The notes: generated from the letters alone by a model not told the origin. Shown: positions 1 to 7,450, numbered from the stretch's first letter. The stretch: 13,929 nucleotides of DNA from CAMYMG01 sp038259455 (GCA_038259455.1 JBBSOT010000100.1:1-13929); one strand, 5' to 3'. Numbers and translations: made by a program.

Positions 1-1055
1 ACTGAGATCGTGCGGGTGGCATCCTGCACGGTTGCATAGTTGCGCACCAGTCCATTGATGTTGAACATCATCCAGCCCGACATCTGGTTGAGCCGGAAAA
101 CCAGTCCGAGCGCGGCTGCAATGGCGCCCGTCGATATCCCGCCGCCGGTCCATTTCAGGATACAGATGGCAGCCACCGTGCTCATCATGATGCCGTTGAT
201 GATCGCGATGGCCGAACGTACCGAGGTCACGGCTCTGGTCAGCCGAACCACAGCCTCGAAATAGCTCTGCAGCCCGTCGCGCACATAGGCATGTTCGCGC
301 CGTCCGCTGTCGAAAAGCTTGACCGACATGATGTTGGTGAAGGCGTCGACCAATCGGCCGTTGAACACCGAGCGTTCGTCAGCCGTCGCGCGACCGGCGC
401 GCCGCATTTCGGGCAGCAGGTACCAGACGATGCCGCCATAGCTTGTCACCCAGATCGCGACCACGACGCCCATCCACGGGTCGACCGATGACAGGATGGT
501 AATCGCCAGGACGACGAAGGTTACAAACGACCACATTGTCTGCAGCACATTGACGATGAAGTCGCCGACCGCCTCGCCCCCTTGCATGATCTTGGTCGCG
601 ATGCGTCCGGCGAAATCGTTCTGGTAAAAGTCGTAAGGCTGCTCGATGACGCGCCTGAAAGACTGCCAGCGCACCATCGAATAGAAGCCGGGCACGATGA
701 CCTGCTGCTCGGCCAGCGCCGAACCGATCATGACGACGGTCCGGATTACAAGAAGCAGCGCCAGCAAGCCTGCCAGTTCCGGCCAGTGATTGACGAACAG
801 GGTCTGCGGCGTGGCTGAATCCAGCAGGTCGATCAGCCAACCGATCGACCAGTAGAGCGCTGCGTCCACGGCCCCAGCAAGCCCACCCATGACCAGCAGC
901 AGCGCGAAAGGCCCCTTCGCCTGTCTGGCAAAGTAGAGAATGAACTGCCAGGCCGTCGCAGGCAGCACTTCGCGGTCGGTATCATGGAACGCATCGACGG
1001 CGCCTTCAAAGCGCCGCCAGAGGTTCTCGCGAAAGCCAGGCTCGTTGATCGTCAT
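1..1055 (-). CDS. ABC exporter half-transporter, membrane domain (partial, runs off left edge)
   Basis: This gene supplies one half of an ABC exporter in the inner membrane. The 351 residues inside the window (starting MTINEPGFRENLWRRF) cover the N-terminal linker and a type-I exporter membrane domain; the ATPase domain lies outside. Hydrophobic segments fall near residues 50-77, 93-115, 166-185, 190-210, 271-290 and 300-315. The cytoplasmic-loop stretch FYQNDFAGRIATKIMQ nearly repeats FYQDEFAGRIATKLMQ of the upstream gene, so the two are paralogues. The start ATG overlaps the upstream stop as ATGA (1052-1055), which implies translational coupling and fits a heterodimeric exporter. The substrate cannot be read from the sequence. 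Family assignment is firm. Whether the missing ATPase domain is catalytically intact is unknown. Confidence 0.9.
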   Translation of the reverse strand, partial: MTINEPGFRENLWRRFEGAVDAFHDTDREVLPATAWQFILYFARQAKGPFALLLVMGGLAGAVDAALYWSIGWLIDLLDSATPQTLFVNHWPELAGLLALLLVIRTVVMIGSALAEQQVIVPGFYSMVRWQSFRRVIEQPYDFYQNDFAGRIATKIMQGGEAVGDFIVNVLQTMWSFVTFVVLAITILSSVDPWMGVVVAIWVTSYGGIVWYLLPEMRRAGRATADERSVFNGRLVDAFTNIMSVKLFDSGRREHAYVRDGLQSYFEAVVRLTRAVTSVRSAIAIINGIMMSTVAAICILKWTGGGISTGAIAAALGLVFRLNQMSGWMMFNINGLVRNYATVQDATRTIS

Positions 1056-2920
1056 TCCGCCGCTTGTCCTTCGGGCTCAGCTTCTGGCGCCTCGTCGAAA
1101 AGCAGGAACCCGCCGGACTGGCGCGCCCAGAGCTGTGCGTAGAGCCCGCCCTTTGCGACCAGCGCGTCGTGCGTGCCCTCTTCGATGATTTCGCCCTTGT
1201 CCATCACCACCAGCCTGTCCATGGCGGCAATTGTCGACAACCGATGTGCAATTGCGATCACTGTCTTGCCTTCCATGAGCCTGTAGAGATTCTCCTGGAT
1301 CGCAGCTTCGACTTCCGAATCGAGCGCCGAGGTAGCCTCGTCGAGAATGAGGATCGGCGCATCCTTCAGCATAACGCGGGCAATGGCGATGCGTTGCCGC
1401 TGTCCGCCCGACAGTTTCACCCCGCGTTCGCCGACATGCGCGTCTAGGCCCTTTCGACCCTTCGCATCGGACAGACCCGCGATGAAGTCGAGCGCTTCCG
1501 CACGCCGAGCTGCCTCGATCATCATCTCTTCGGTCGCATCAGGCCGGCCATAGAGGATGTTGTCACGGACAGAGCGATGCAGCAGGGAGGTGTCCTGCGT
1601 CACCATGCCGATCTGTGAGCGCAGGCTCTCCTGCGTCACCGAAGCGATCTCCTGCCCGTCGATCCGGATGCTGCCCTTCTCAAGGTCGTAAAAGCGCAGC
1701 AGAAGATTGACCAGTGTCGATTTTCCGGCTCCCGAACGGCCTACAATACCGACCTTTTCCCCCGGCATGATCGTCAGCGACAGATTCTCGATAACGCCCT
1801 TGCCCTTGCCATAGTGGAAGCCGATCGACCTGTACTCGATCTTCCCGGAAGGAACGGCGATCTCCGTCGCTGCTTCGCGGTCCTCCACGAGCCGCGGCAT
1901 CGAGATCGAGGTGATCCCGTCCTGCACCGTGCCGATATTCTCGAACAGCGCTGAAACTTCCCACATGATCCACTGCGACATGCCCCACAGCCTGAGCACC
2001 AGGCCGATGACCACGGCCACCGCTCCGATCGACACAAGTTCGCCGAGCCAGAGCCAGATGGACAGTGCCGAGACCGCAACCAGCAGCAGCGAATTGAGCA
2101 AATACAGCACGCCGTAAAGTTGCGTCACCAGCCGCATCGAACGGTAAACCGTCTCCAGGAAGATGTTCATCCCTTCCTTGGCGTACCCGGCCTCCCGGCG
2201 ACTGTGTGAGAACAGCTTGACGGTCTGGATGTTTGTGTAGCTGTCGATGACACGCCCGGTCATCACTGAACGGGCGTCTGCCTGTTGTTCAGCCACCTTG
2301 CCCAGCCTCGGAATGAAATAGCTGAGCAGCGCGACATAACTCAGCAGCCACACGCCGAGCGGCGCGGCAAGCCGCCAATCGGCCGAACCGACGATGAACA
2401 GCATGCCGAGGAAATAGACGGATACATAGTTCAGCACGTCGACAAGCTTGATGATGCATTCGCGCACCGCCAGCGCGGTCTGCATAAGCTTGGTGGCGAT
2501 GCGGCCCGCGAACTCGTCCTGATAGAAGCTCATGGACTGCTTGAGCAGGTAACGGTGCACCTGCCAGCGGATACGCATCGGATAGTTGCCCATCAGCGAT
2601 TGCTGGTTGAACAGCGAATGGGCAAACACCGTGGCCGGCAGCGCAATCAGCACGACAAAGGCCATGCCGGCAAGCCGCCAGCCCTCGGTCTGCAGAAATG
2701 TTTCCCGGTTCTGTGCCGACAGCCAGTCGACGATCCGGCCCAGAAATCCGAACATCCAGACTTCGGTCAGGGCAATGATCGACGTCAGGACAGCCGATAT
2801 GGCGATGTAGCGCCACGTACCTGTTGTGTAGTGCATGCAAATGGCGAGCAGCGTGCGCGGCGGCTCCTCGGGTTCCTGCGGCGGGAACGGATCGATGCGT
2901 TTTTCAAACCAGCGAAACAT
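1052..2920 (-). CDS. ABC exporter half-transporter, membrane plus ATPase domains
   Basis: This is a full half-size ABC exporter that couples ATP hydrolysis to export across the inner membrane, in the MsbA/lipid-drug exporter style. Numbering from the ATG at 2920 (622 aa): membrane domain about residues 35-330, ATPase domain about 360-600. Visible motifs are Walker A GRSGAGKST (394-402, Lys400), Q-loop Gln442, signature LSGGQ (503-507), Walker B ILILDE (523-528, with the catalytic Glu528) and switch His559 in IAHRLST. All catalytic residues are present. I chose 2920 (MFRWFEKRIDPF) because AAGAGAAG lies just upstream. An in-frame ATG at 2938 has no clear ribosome site, and 2923 is too close to the purine run. 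The stop overlaps the next ABC gene by ATGA, so the pair probably forms one heterodimer. Substrate unknown. Confidence 0.93.
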   Translation of the reverse strand: MFRWFEKRIDPFPPQEPEEPPRTLLAICMHYTTGTWRYIAISAVLTSIIALTEVWMFGFLGRIVDWLSAQNRETFLQTEGWRLAGMAFVVLIALPATVFAHSLFNQQSLMGNYPMRIRWQVHRYLLKQSMSFYQDEFAGRIATKLMQTALAVRECIIKLVDVLNYVSVYFLGMLFIVGSADWRLAAPLGVWLLSYVALLSYFIPRLGKVAEQQADARSVMTGRVIDSYTNIQTVKLFSHSRREAGYAKEGMNIFLETVYRSMRLVTQLYGVLYLLNSLLLVAVSALSIWLWLGELVSIGAVAVVIGLVLRLWGMSQWIMWEVSALFENIGTVQDGITSISMPRLVEDREAATEIAVPSGKIEYRSIGFHYGKGKGVIENLSLTIMPGEKVGIVGRSGAGKSTLVNLLLRFYDLEKGSIRIDGQEIASVTQESLRSQIGMVTQDTSLLHRSVRDNILYGRPDATEEMMIEAARRAEALDFIAGLSDAKGRKGLDAHVGERGVKLSGGQRQRIAIARVMLKDAPILILDEATSALDSEVEAAIQENLYRLMEGKTVIAIAHRLSTIAAMDRLVVMDKGEIIEEGTHDALVAKGGLYAQLWARQSGGFLLFDEAPEAEPEGQAAE

Positions 2921-3082
2921 CATTCTTCTCTTGATCATGCCCGAACCGCGCCGCCCATGGCTGCAAGGTTCTGCGTACTTTTGAAGCCGTGCCCAACAGG
3001 CAAGGATCCAGTCGATTCGCCAGCGTCACTCCGGCCTATGTAGGTCACCGGAACGGATTCGCCGACAGGCGTTTTCTGATCT

Positions 3083-3108
3083 CCTGCCATCGCGCCAGCG
3101 ATGGCAGG
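3083..3108 (-). terminator. Perfect 11-bp hairpin abutting the stop of the 88-aa ORF
   Basis: CCTGCCATCGC and GCGATGGCAGG form a perfect 11-bp stem around a GCCA loop. It starts directly after the TGA of the minus-strand 88-aa frame. No T-run follows on either strand, so it is not a canonical intrinsic terminator. It could instead be an mRNA 3'-end stabiliser, a Rho-assisted terminator or a dispersed palindromic repeat. Confidence 0.4.
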
Positions 3109-3375
3109 TCAACTTGCCAGCATCCGGCCGATAAGTTCGACGAAGGAACGGACCGTCGGCATCGGCGCCAGTTCTGCCGGCTCCGGCTGCGGCAGGTCGT
3201 CAAGCATGCCGCGATTGGGACGCCGCGCGCCTCGGGGCGGATCAGAATCTGTTCGTCGTTCGCCGACCATGATAGCCCAGGCCGATAGCTTGGCCTCGCC
3301 CAGCGATCTGCCGGTGTTTCTGGAGTCTTTTGATTTCGGCGGGGTCTTTTGCCCACGTGCGAATAGGCCAAACAT
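3109..3375 (-). CDS. Possible small hypothetical protein (88 aa)
   Basis: I do not recognise this protein. Support for a real gene: a good ribosome site (GAAGGAA, about 7 nt before the ATG), a hairpin right after the stop, and a second half with GC-rich third codon positions like its neighbours. The N-terminus (MFGLFARGQK) is short, hydrophobic and then basic. The middle is rich in Arg, Pro and charged residues and probably disordered. The C-terminus (VRSFVELIGRML) could form an amphipathic helix. There is no cysteine and no clear membrane segment. It is divergent from trmL and 170-190 bp upstream of the ABC pair on the same strand. Codon use in the first half is weaker (AAA, AGA, CGA codons), so a chance frame is not excluded. 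Confidence 0.4.
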   Translation of the reverse strand: MFGLFARGQKTPPKSKDSRNTGRSLGEAKLSAWAIMVGERRTDSDPPRGARRPNRGMLDDLPQPEPAELAPMPTVRSFVELIGRMLAS

Positions 3376-3655
3376 GGCTGGATTCCTTCGGAAACGGAAA
3401 GTTTTCCGGCGGGAATCGAAACGAGAATGCTCTGGAAATTAGAGGATGCGTCGAACCGAAGCCGCCGTCAGGCGAGAAGCCCACGGGTGGGGCGATGTAG
3501 ATCGATTGCCATTATGCAGTCCATTTACGCCTCCATCGGTTCGAGTTGACACGGCGGGTCGTATAGACCTGCGAGCATCGATTGGCTACTGCGGGCGCTG
3601 CAGATTTGCGACGTTCCGCCGCAGCTGTTGCGCGTCTGCCACAGATGGAGAACCG

Positions 3656-4120
3656 ATGAACCCGCAGTCCGGCATCCGCATTGCACTCTACCAGCCCGAT
3701 ATTGCCGGCAATACCGGTACCATATTGCGCATGGCAGCCTGTCTCGGCATTGCGGTCGACATCATTGAGCCGGCCGGCTTTGACCTTTCCGACCGCAACC
3801 TCAAACGCGCCGGCATGGACTATCTCGAAATGGCCGCCCTCACCCGTCACGTTGACTTCGACAGCTTCGAGGCATGGCGTCGGGGCGAGCAGCGCCGCCT
3901 GCTCTTGTTTTCGACCCGTGCCGCCCGGCCTTATTGCGATTTCACCTATCGGGACGGCGACATCCTGCTTTTCGGCCGTGAATCGGCGGGCGTACCCGAT
4001 CATGTCCACGCATGCGCCGATGCTTCGCTGCTGATCCCCATGAAGGGCGGCGGCCGCAGTCTGAATGTTGCCCTGTCGGCGGCCATGGCCGTCGGCGAAG
4101 CGATGCGGCAGATCGGCTGA
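3656..4120 (+). CDS. trmL: tRNA (cytidine/uridine-34-2'-O)-methyltransferase TrmL
   Basis: TrmL is a SPOUT-class enzyme that methylates the 2'-O of wobble nucleotide 34 in certain tRNA-Leu species, using S-adenosylmethionine. The 154 residues match the family's usual length of about 155. The three SPOUT motifs are all visible: NTGTILR near residues 19-25, LFGRESAGVP at 105-114, and IPMKGGGRSLNVALSAAMA starting at 127. The last two build the trefoil-knot SAM site. The ATG at 3656 is preceded by GGAG with a 5-nt spacer. The frame stays open upstream to 3446, but that extension is Arg/Cys-rich and unlike the family, so I exclude it. A TTGACA at 3546-3551 lacks a convincing -10 partner. No terminator is obvious after the stop. 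Confidence 0.95.
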   Translation: MNPQSGIRIALYQPDIAGNTGTILRMAACLGIAVDIIEPAGFDLSDRNLKRAGMDYLEMAALTRHVDFDSFEAWRRGEQRRLLLFSTRAARPYCDFTYRDGDILLFGRESAGVPDHVHACADASLLIPMKGGGRSLNVALSAAMAVGEAMRQIG

Positions 4121-4192
4121 TCCTGCAGCCCAATCTCCTGTTGCGGTCTCTTTTCCCATGGATTTCCCTCGCTTTGCGAAAACCTGGGTCCC

Positions 4193-4223
4193 TTGCTACA
4201 ACCTCAAGTAAAGTTGAGGTCAA
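4193..4223 (-). promoter_or_regulatory. SoxR box inside a leftward MerR-type promoter
   Basis: ACCTCAAGTAAAGTTGAGGT (4201-4220) is a near-perfect palindrome. It matches 16 of 18 bases of the E. coli soxS operator CCTCAAGTTAACTTGAGG. On the minus strand it sits in a 19-bp spacer between TTGACC (4223-4218, -35) and TAGCAA (4198-4193, -10). That overlong spacer is the hallmark of MerR-family activated promoters. On the plus strand the same layout gives TTGCTA and GGTCAA, a much poorer -10. The activatable promoter therefore reads left, away from soxR. SoxR bound here would also cover the soxR promoter region and probably autoregulates it. Confidence 0.75.
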
Positions 4224-4235
4224 GCGGAGTTTTAC

Positions 4236-4703
4236 ATGCGCAAGGAACTCACCGTCGGCGAAGTTGCCCGGCGCAGCGGCATTGCCGTTTCGGCCCTGCA
4301 CTTCTACGAGGCGCGCGGGCTGATCGCCAGCCATCGAACCTCGGGCAACCAGCGTCGCTACGGCCGTGACGTGCTGCGCCGCATCGCCATCATTCGGGTC
4401 GCGCAGGATGTCGGCATCCCGCTGGCCGAAATCGCGGCAGCGCTCGCTGCCCTGCCCGAAGGCCGCACGCCAACCCGCCACGACTGGCGCATTCTGTCAG
4501 AAGGCTGGGCCGTACAACTCGACCGTCGCATTGCGCAATTGAAGAAGCTTCGGACGGGTCTCGCCGGATGCATCGGCTGCGGTTGTATGTCGATCGACAG
4601 ATGTCCCCTGTACAACCCCGAGGACCGGCTCGGCAGGCAGGGAACGGGTGCCCGGCGCCTGGCCATCGATGCGCGCAAGGCGACCCATGGCAAACCATCC
4701 TGA
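4236..4703 (+). CDS. soxR: Redox-sensitive transcriptional activator SoxR (MerR family)
   Basis: SoxR is a cytoplasmic dimeric activator. Oxidation of its [2Fe-2S] cluster by redox-cycling compounds switches on target promoters with 19-bp spacers. The 155-aa protein begins with a MerR winged helix-turn-helix (residues about 6-75; VGEVARRSGIAVSALHFYE, then RRYGRDVLRRI). A dimerisation helix follows (about 84-108), then the cluster motif CIGCGCMSIDRC with Cys112, Cys115, Cys117 and Cys123, and PLYNPEDRL, as in E. coli SoxR. The start at 4236 follows GCGGAG with about a 6-nt spacer. A SoxR box lies 16 nt upstream. No soxS-type gene is present, which fits non-enteric bacteria where SoxR directly controls efflux or redox genes. 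The acetyltransferase gene follows in the same direction 66 bp downstream. Confidence 0.96.
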   Translation: MRKELTVGEVARRSGIAVSALHFYEARGLIASHRTSGNQRRYGRDVLRRIAIIRVAQDVGIPLAEIAAALAALPEGRTPTRHDWRILSEGWAVQLDRRIAQLKKLRTGLAGCIGCGCMSIDRCPLYNPEDRLGRQGTGARRLAIDARKATHGKPS

Positions 4704-4769
4704 CGCGTTGCCAAATTGCAGTGGCGACGCGCCTGTGGTGACATCGGCGCGCAATGTGGAGGGGCCGGG

Positions 4770-5321
4770 ATGAGTGAACGCGACCGGATGAAGGCTGGCG
4801 ACTGGTACAGTTGTATCGACGACGAGCTGGAAAGCCTGCGTGGCGCCGCAAGACGTGCTTTGTTCGAGCACAACATGATGCATCCCGACGCACGCGGCGA
4901 CATCGCGCCAGCATTGCGCGCCTTGCTTGGCGATGCCGGCACCAAGGCTCGCATTGAGGCACCGTTCCACTGCGCCTACGGGTTCAATGTGCTGCTTGGC
5001 CGAAACACGTTCCTCAATGCCGGCTGCACGATTCTCGACACCGCCCAGGTCTCGATCGGCGACCGCACCTTGCTCGGCCCTGGCGTCCAGATCTATTGCG
5101 CCGAACACCACAAGGATGCGGCCAAACGCGCCGCCGGACTGGAGATCGCCCGCCCCGTCACGATCGGCAATGACGTCTGGATCGGCGGCAGCGCAATCAT
5201 TCTGGGCGGCGTCAGCATCGGCGACGGCGCGATTGTCGGCGCCGGTGCGGTTGTCACCCGCGATGTCCCGGCAGGCGCCACGGTCGTCGGCAATCCGGCA
5301 AAAGCGCGCCCGATCATTTAG
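4770..5321 (+). CDS. maa: Maltose/NodL-type O-acetyltransferase (hexapeptide-repeat)
   Basis: This cytoplasmic trimeric enzyme transfers acetyl from acetyl-CoA to a sugar hydroxyl. The 183-aa protein has the N-terminal Mac-type helical segment (about residues 5-60, MKAGDWYSCIDDELESLR) followed by a left-handed beta-helix of imperfect hexapeptide repeats (about 63-176, e.g. VTIGNDVWIGGSAIILGGVS). The probable catalytic His113 is in the loop YCAEHHKD, equivalent to the HP loop of Maa/LacA/NodL. The C-terminus VVGNPAKARPI is typical of the family. I chose the ATG at 4770 because GGAGGGG lies about 6 nt upstream; an in-frame ATG at 4716 would add 18 atypical residues. Acceptor specificity (maltose, galactoside, chitin oligomer) cannot be told. 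It is co-directional with soxR but need not be controlled by it. Confidence 0.9.
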   Translation: MSERDRMKAGDWYSCIDDELESLRGAARRALFEHNMMHPDARGDIAPALRALLGDAGTKARIEAPFHCAYGFNVLLGRNTFLNAGCTILDTAQVSIGDRTLLGPGVQIYCAEHHKDAAKRAAGLEIARPVTIGNDVWIGGSAIILGGVSIGDGAIVGAGAVVTRDVPAGATVVGNPAKARPII

Positions 5322-5338
5322 CAGTCCCCTGGCGCCGA

Positions 5339-5379
5339 AACGGATCGAGGCCGCCCTGCATCGGCAAGGCGGCCCCGTT
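5339..5379. terminator. Candidate bidirectional terminator between converging genes
   Basis: GGCCGCC (5349-5355) pairs with GGCGGCC (5368-5374) around a 12-nt loop. An outer AACGG/CCGTT pair (5339-5343 with 5375-5379) extends it with a 5-nt bulge. It lies between the stops of the acetyltransferase (+) and fhs (-). Rightward it is followed by TTAAAACC. No strong U-tract is present on either side, so function is inferred from position and stability. Confidence 0.45.
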
Positions 5380-5404
5380 AAAACCGGATCTTCGTGTCTG
5401 GGGC

Positions 5405-7084
5405 TTAGAACAAGCCTTCGATCTCGCCCTTCTCGTTGAGCATGATCTTCTCCGAGGACGGTACGCGCGGCAGGCCGGGCATCGTCATGATCTCACCGCA
5501 GATGGCGACGACGAAACCGGCGCCGGCCGACAGCCTGACCTCGCGTATCGGAACCGTGTGGCCGGTCGGCGCACCGCGCAAATTCGGATCGGTCGAGAAG
5601 GAATACTGCGTCTTGGCCATGCACACCGGAAGATTGCCGTAGCCGGCATCCTCCCAGGCCTTCAACTGGTCGCGCACCGACTTGTCGGCAATCGCCTCCG
5701 AGCCGCGATAGATCCGCTTCACGACGGTGTTCATCTTCTCGAACAGCGGCATCTCGTCAGGATAGAGCGGCGAGAACTGCGCCGATCCGGATTCGGCGAT
5801 TTCCACCACCTTGTGGGCGAGATCCTCGATGCCTGCCGAACCCTTGGCCCAATGCTTGCACAGGATCGCTTCGGAACCCTGCGAGGCGACGAAATCCTTC
5901 ATCGCCTGTATTTCCGCCTCGGTATCTGTCGTGAAGTGATTGATCGCCACCACCACGGGCACGCCGAACTGCTTCACATTCTCGATGTGGCGGCCGAGAT
6001 TGGCGCAGCCCTTTTTCACCGCGTCGACATTCTCGGCGCCCAGGTCTTCCTTTTTGACACCGCCATTCATCTTCATCGCGCGAACGGTTGCGACGATAAC
6101 CGCCGCTGCCGGCTTGAGTCCGGCCTTCCGGCACTTGATGTCGAAGAATTTCTCAGCCCCCAGATCGGCGCCGAAACCGGCCTCGGTCACGACATAGTCG
6201 GCAATCTTGAGCGCCGTCGTCGTGGCAACAACCGAGTTGCAGCCATGCGCTATGTTGGCGAAGGGACCACCATGCACGAAGGCCGGGTTGTTCTCCAGCG
6301 TCTGCACGAGGTTGGGCTGCATCGCATCCTTCAAGAGCACGGTCATCGCGCCGTCAGCCTTCAGGTCGCGGCAGTAGATTGGCGTCTTGTCCCGGCGATA
6401 GGCCACGATGATGTCGCCAAGACGCTTTTCCAGGTCCTTGAGGTCGAGTGCCAGGCACAGGATCGCCATGACCTCAGACGCCACCGTGATGTCAAAACCG
6501 GCTTCACGCGGAAATCCATTGGCCACGCCTCCCAGCGAAACGTTGATCTGGCGCAGCGCCCGATCGTTCATGTCCATGACGCGGCGCCACACCACGCGCC
6601 GGCTGTCGATGCCGAGTTCGTTACCCCAGTAGATGTGGTTGTCGATCAGCGCCGAGAGAAGATTATGCGCCGTGGTGATGGCGTGAAAATCTCCGGTGAA
6701 GTGCAGGTTCATGTCGTCCATCGGAACGACCTGAGCATAGCCGCCGCCGGCGGCGCCACCCTTCATGCCGAAGTTGGGCCCGAGGGAAGCTTCGCGAATA
6801 CACACCATGGCCTTCTTGCCGATGCGGTTGAGTCCATCGCCGAGACCCACTGTCGTTGTCGTCTTTCCCTCGCCCGCCGGCGTCGGGTTGATCGCTGTCA
6901 CCAGGATCAGTTTGCCGTCCTTGTTGCCCTTCACGGACTGGATGTATTCGGCAGATACCTTCGCCTTGTCGTGGCCGTAGGGCAAAAGCTGCGCATGCGG
7001 AATACCAAGCTTTTCGCCGACCTCCATGATCGGCTTCTTGTTCGCCGCGCGGGCGATCTCGATGTCGGATTTCACTTCAGCCAT
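5405..7084 (-). CDS. fhs: Formate-tetrahydrofolate ligase
   Basis: This enzyme makes 10-formyltetrahydrofolate from formate, tetrahydrofolate and ATP, feeding C1 units to purine and formyl-Met synthesis or handling formate. The 559 residues match the family's usual length of about 556-560. Visible motifs are the ATP-binding loop TPAGEGKTTTTVG (68-80), the PROSITE-type signature GMKGGAAGGGY (106-116), FTGDFHAITTAHN (129-141), and a well-formed C-terminal region ending EGEIEGLF-like (EKGEIEGLF). I chose the ATG at 7084 (MAEVKSDIEIARAANKKPI) because AAGGAA lies about 8 nt upstream and homologues start there. The frame stays open to 7144 with a poorer start. It stands alone, convergent with the acetyltransferase and divergent from the membrane-protein gene. 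Confidence 0.98.
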   Translation of the reverse strand: MAEVKSDIEIARAANKKPIMEVGEKLGIPHAQLLPYGHDKAKVSAEYIQSVKGNKDGKLILVTAINPTPAGEGKTTTTVGLGDGLNRIGKKAMVCIREASLGPNFGMKGGAAGGGYAQVVPMDDMNLHFTGDFHAITTAHNLLSALIDNHIYWGNELGIDSRRVVWRRVMDMNDRALRQINVSLGGVANGFPREAGFDITVASEVMAILCLALDLKDLEKRLGDIIVAYRRDKTPIYCRDLKADGAMTVLLKDAMQPNLVQTLENNPAFVHGGPFANIAHGCNSVVATTTALKIADYVVTEAGFGADLGAEKFFDIKCRKAGLKPAAAVIVATVRAMKMNGGVKKEDLGAENVDAVKKGCANLGRHIENVKQFGVPVVVAINHFTTDTEAEIQAMKDFVASQGSEAILCKHWAKGSAGIEDLAHKVVEIAESGSAQFSPLYPDEMPLFEKMNTVVKRIYRGSEAIADKSVRDQLKAWEDAGYGNLPVCMAKTQYSFSTDPNLRGAPTGHTVPIREVRLSAGAGFVVAICGEIMTMPGLPRVPSSEKIMLNEKGEIEGLF

Positions 7085-7173
7085 GACGGCGTTTCCTTGG
7101 ATTGGACGGTTGAGAATCAGTGTCGGTTGCTTGGCGCGAGACACGTTGGCCGGCTCGCTGCATCAAGGCGATG

Positions 7174-7202
7174 ATGTAACCTTCTTGCGGCACGGCAGTC
7201 AA
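7174..7202 (-). promoter_or_regulatory. Weak candidate fhs promoter
   Basis: On the minus strand TTGACT (7202-7197) is followed after 17 nt by TTACAT (7179-7174). This would start transcription roughly 80-90 nt before the fhs ATG. A stronger -35 hexamer, TTGACA, occurs at 7229-7224 but has only TTGGTT at 17-bp spacing. Alphaproteobacterial -10 boxes are often weak, so either could serve. Confidence 0.25.
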
Positions 7203-7408
7203 CCAACATGCAAGATTGTTTCCTGTCAAGAAAACTGCCCAACGAGGATCCGATCGCATTTCCGACCGGCTCGCGTGTCGCATACAAGCAACAGCCGAAC
7301 CCGGCGCGCCGTCTCAACACAGCCGCCGAATGCGCGAAAAGCGACCCGACTGAAACATTATGCACGTATATGGTGTATTTTTAGTATTTACAAACCCAAG
7401 TTGAAGTT

Positions 7409-7431
7409 GCAACCTTCCCTTAGGCAACCTT
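7409..7431 (+). repeat. Direct repeat GCAACCTT x2 upstream of the membrane-protein operon
   Basis: GCAACCTT occurs at 7409-7416 and 7424-7431, 15 bp start to start. The first copy overlaps an imperfect palindrome GAAGTTGCAACCTTC (7403-7417). The pair ends 20 bp before the ATG at 7451. It could be a regulator site or leader-RNA element, or chance. Confidence 0.3.
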
Positions 7432-7450
7432 TGGTTTCGTGAGGGCAATC

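Larger units (their letters stand above)
7085..7450. other. Divergent intergenic region, fhs / membrane-protein operon
   Basis: This 366-bp stretch holds no convincing gene; the short frames in it are inconsistent with the flanking coding style. The half next to fhs is GC-rich. The half next to the membrane-protein gene is AT-rich (7350-7400, with repeated GTAT and TATTT runs). It contains the candidate fhs promoter and the GCAACCTT repeats listed separately. I see no riboswitch-like fold or small-RNA signature that I could defend. Confidence 0.6.

Noticed and set aside
2285..3043. A 252-codon plus-strand frame opposite the ABC exporter
   Set aside because: Shadow of the ABC membrane domain; no recognisable protein features.
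3546..3574. TTGACA as the -35 of a trmL promoter
   Set aside because: At 17-bp spacing the -10 position reads CTGCGA, which is not convincing, so it is not listed as a promoter.
3446..3655. N-terminal extension of trmL by 70 codons
   Set aside because: The extension is Arg/Cys-rich and absent from the family, and a good ribosome site precedes the ATG at 3656.
5558..7174. A 538-codon open frame on the plus strand opposite fhs
   Set aside because: It is an antisense shadow of the strongly conserved fhs gene. The translation is His/Arg-rich without domains and has no ribosome site.
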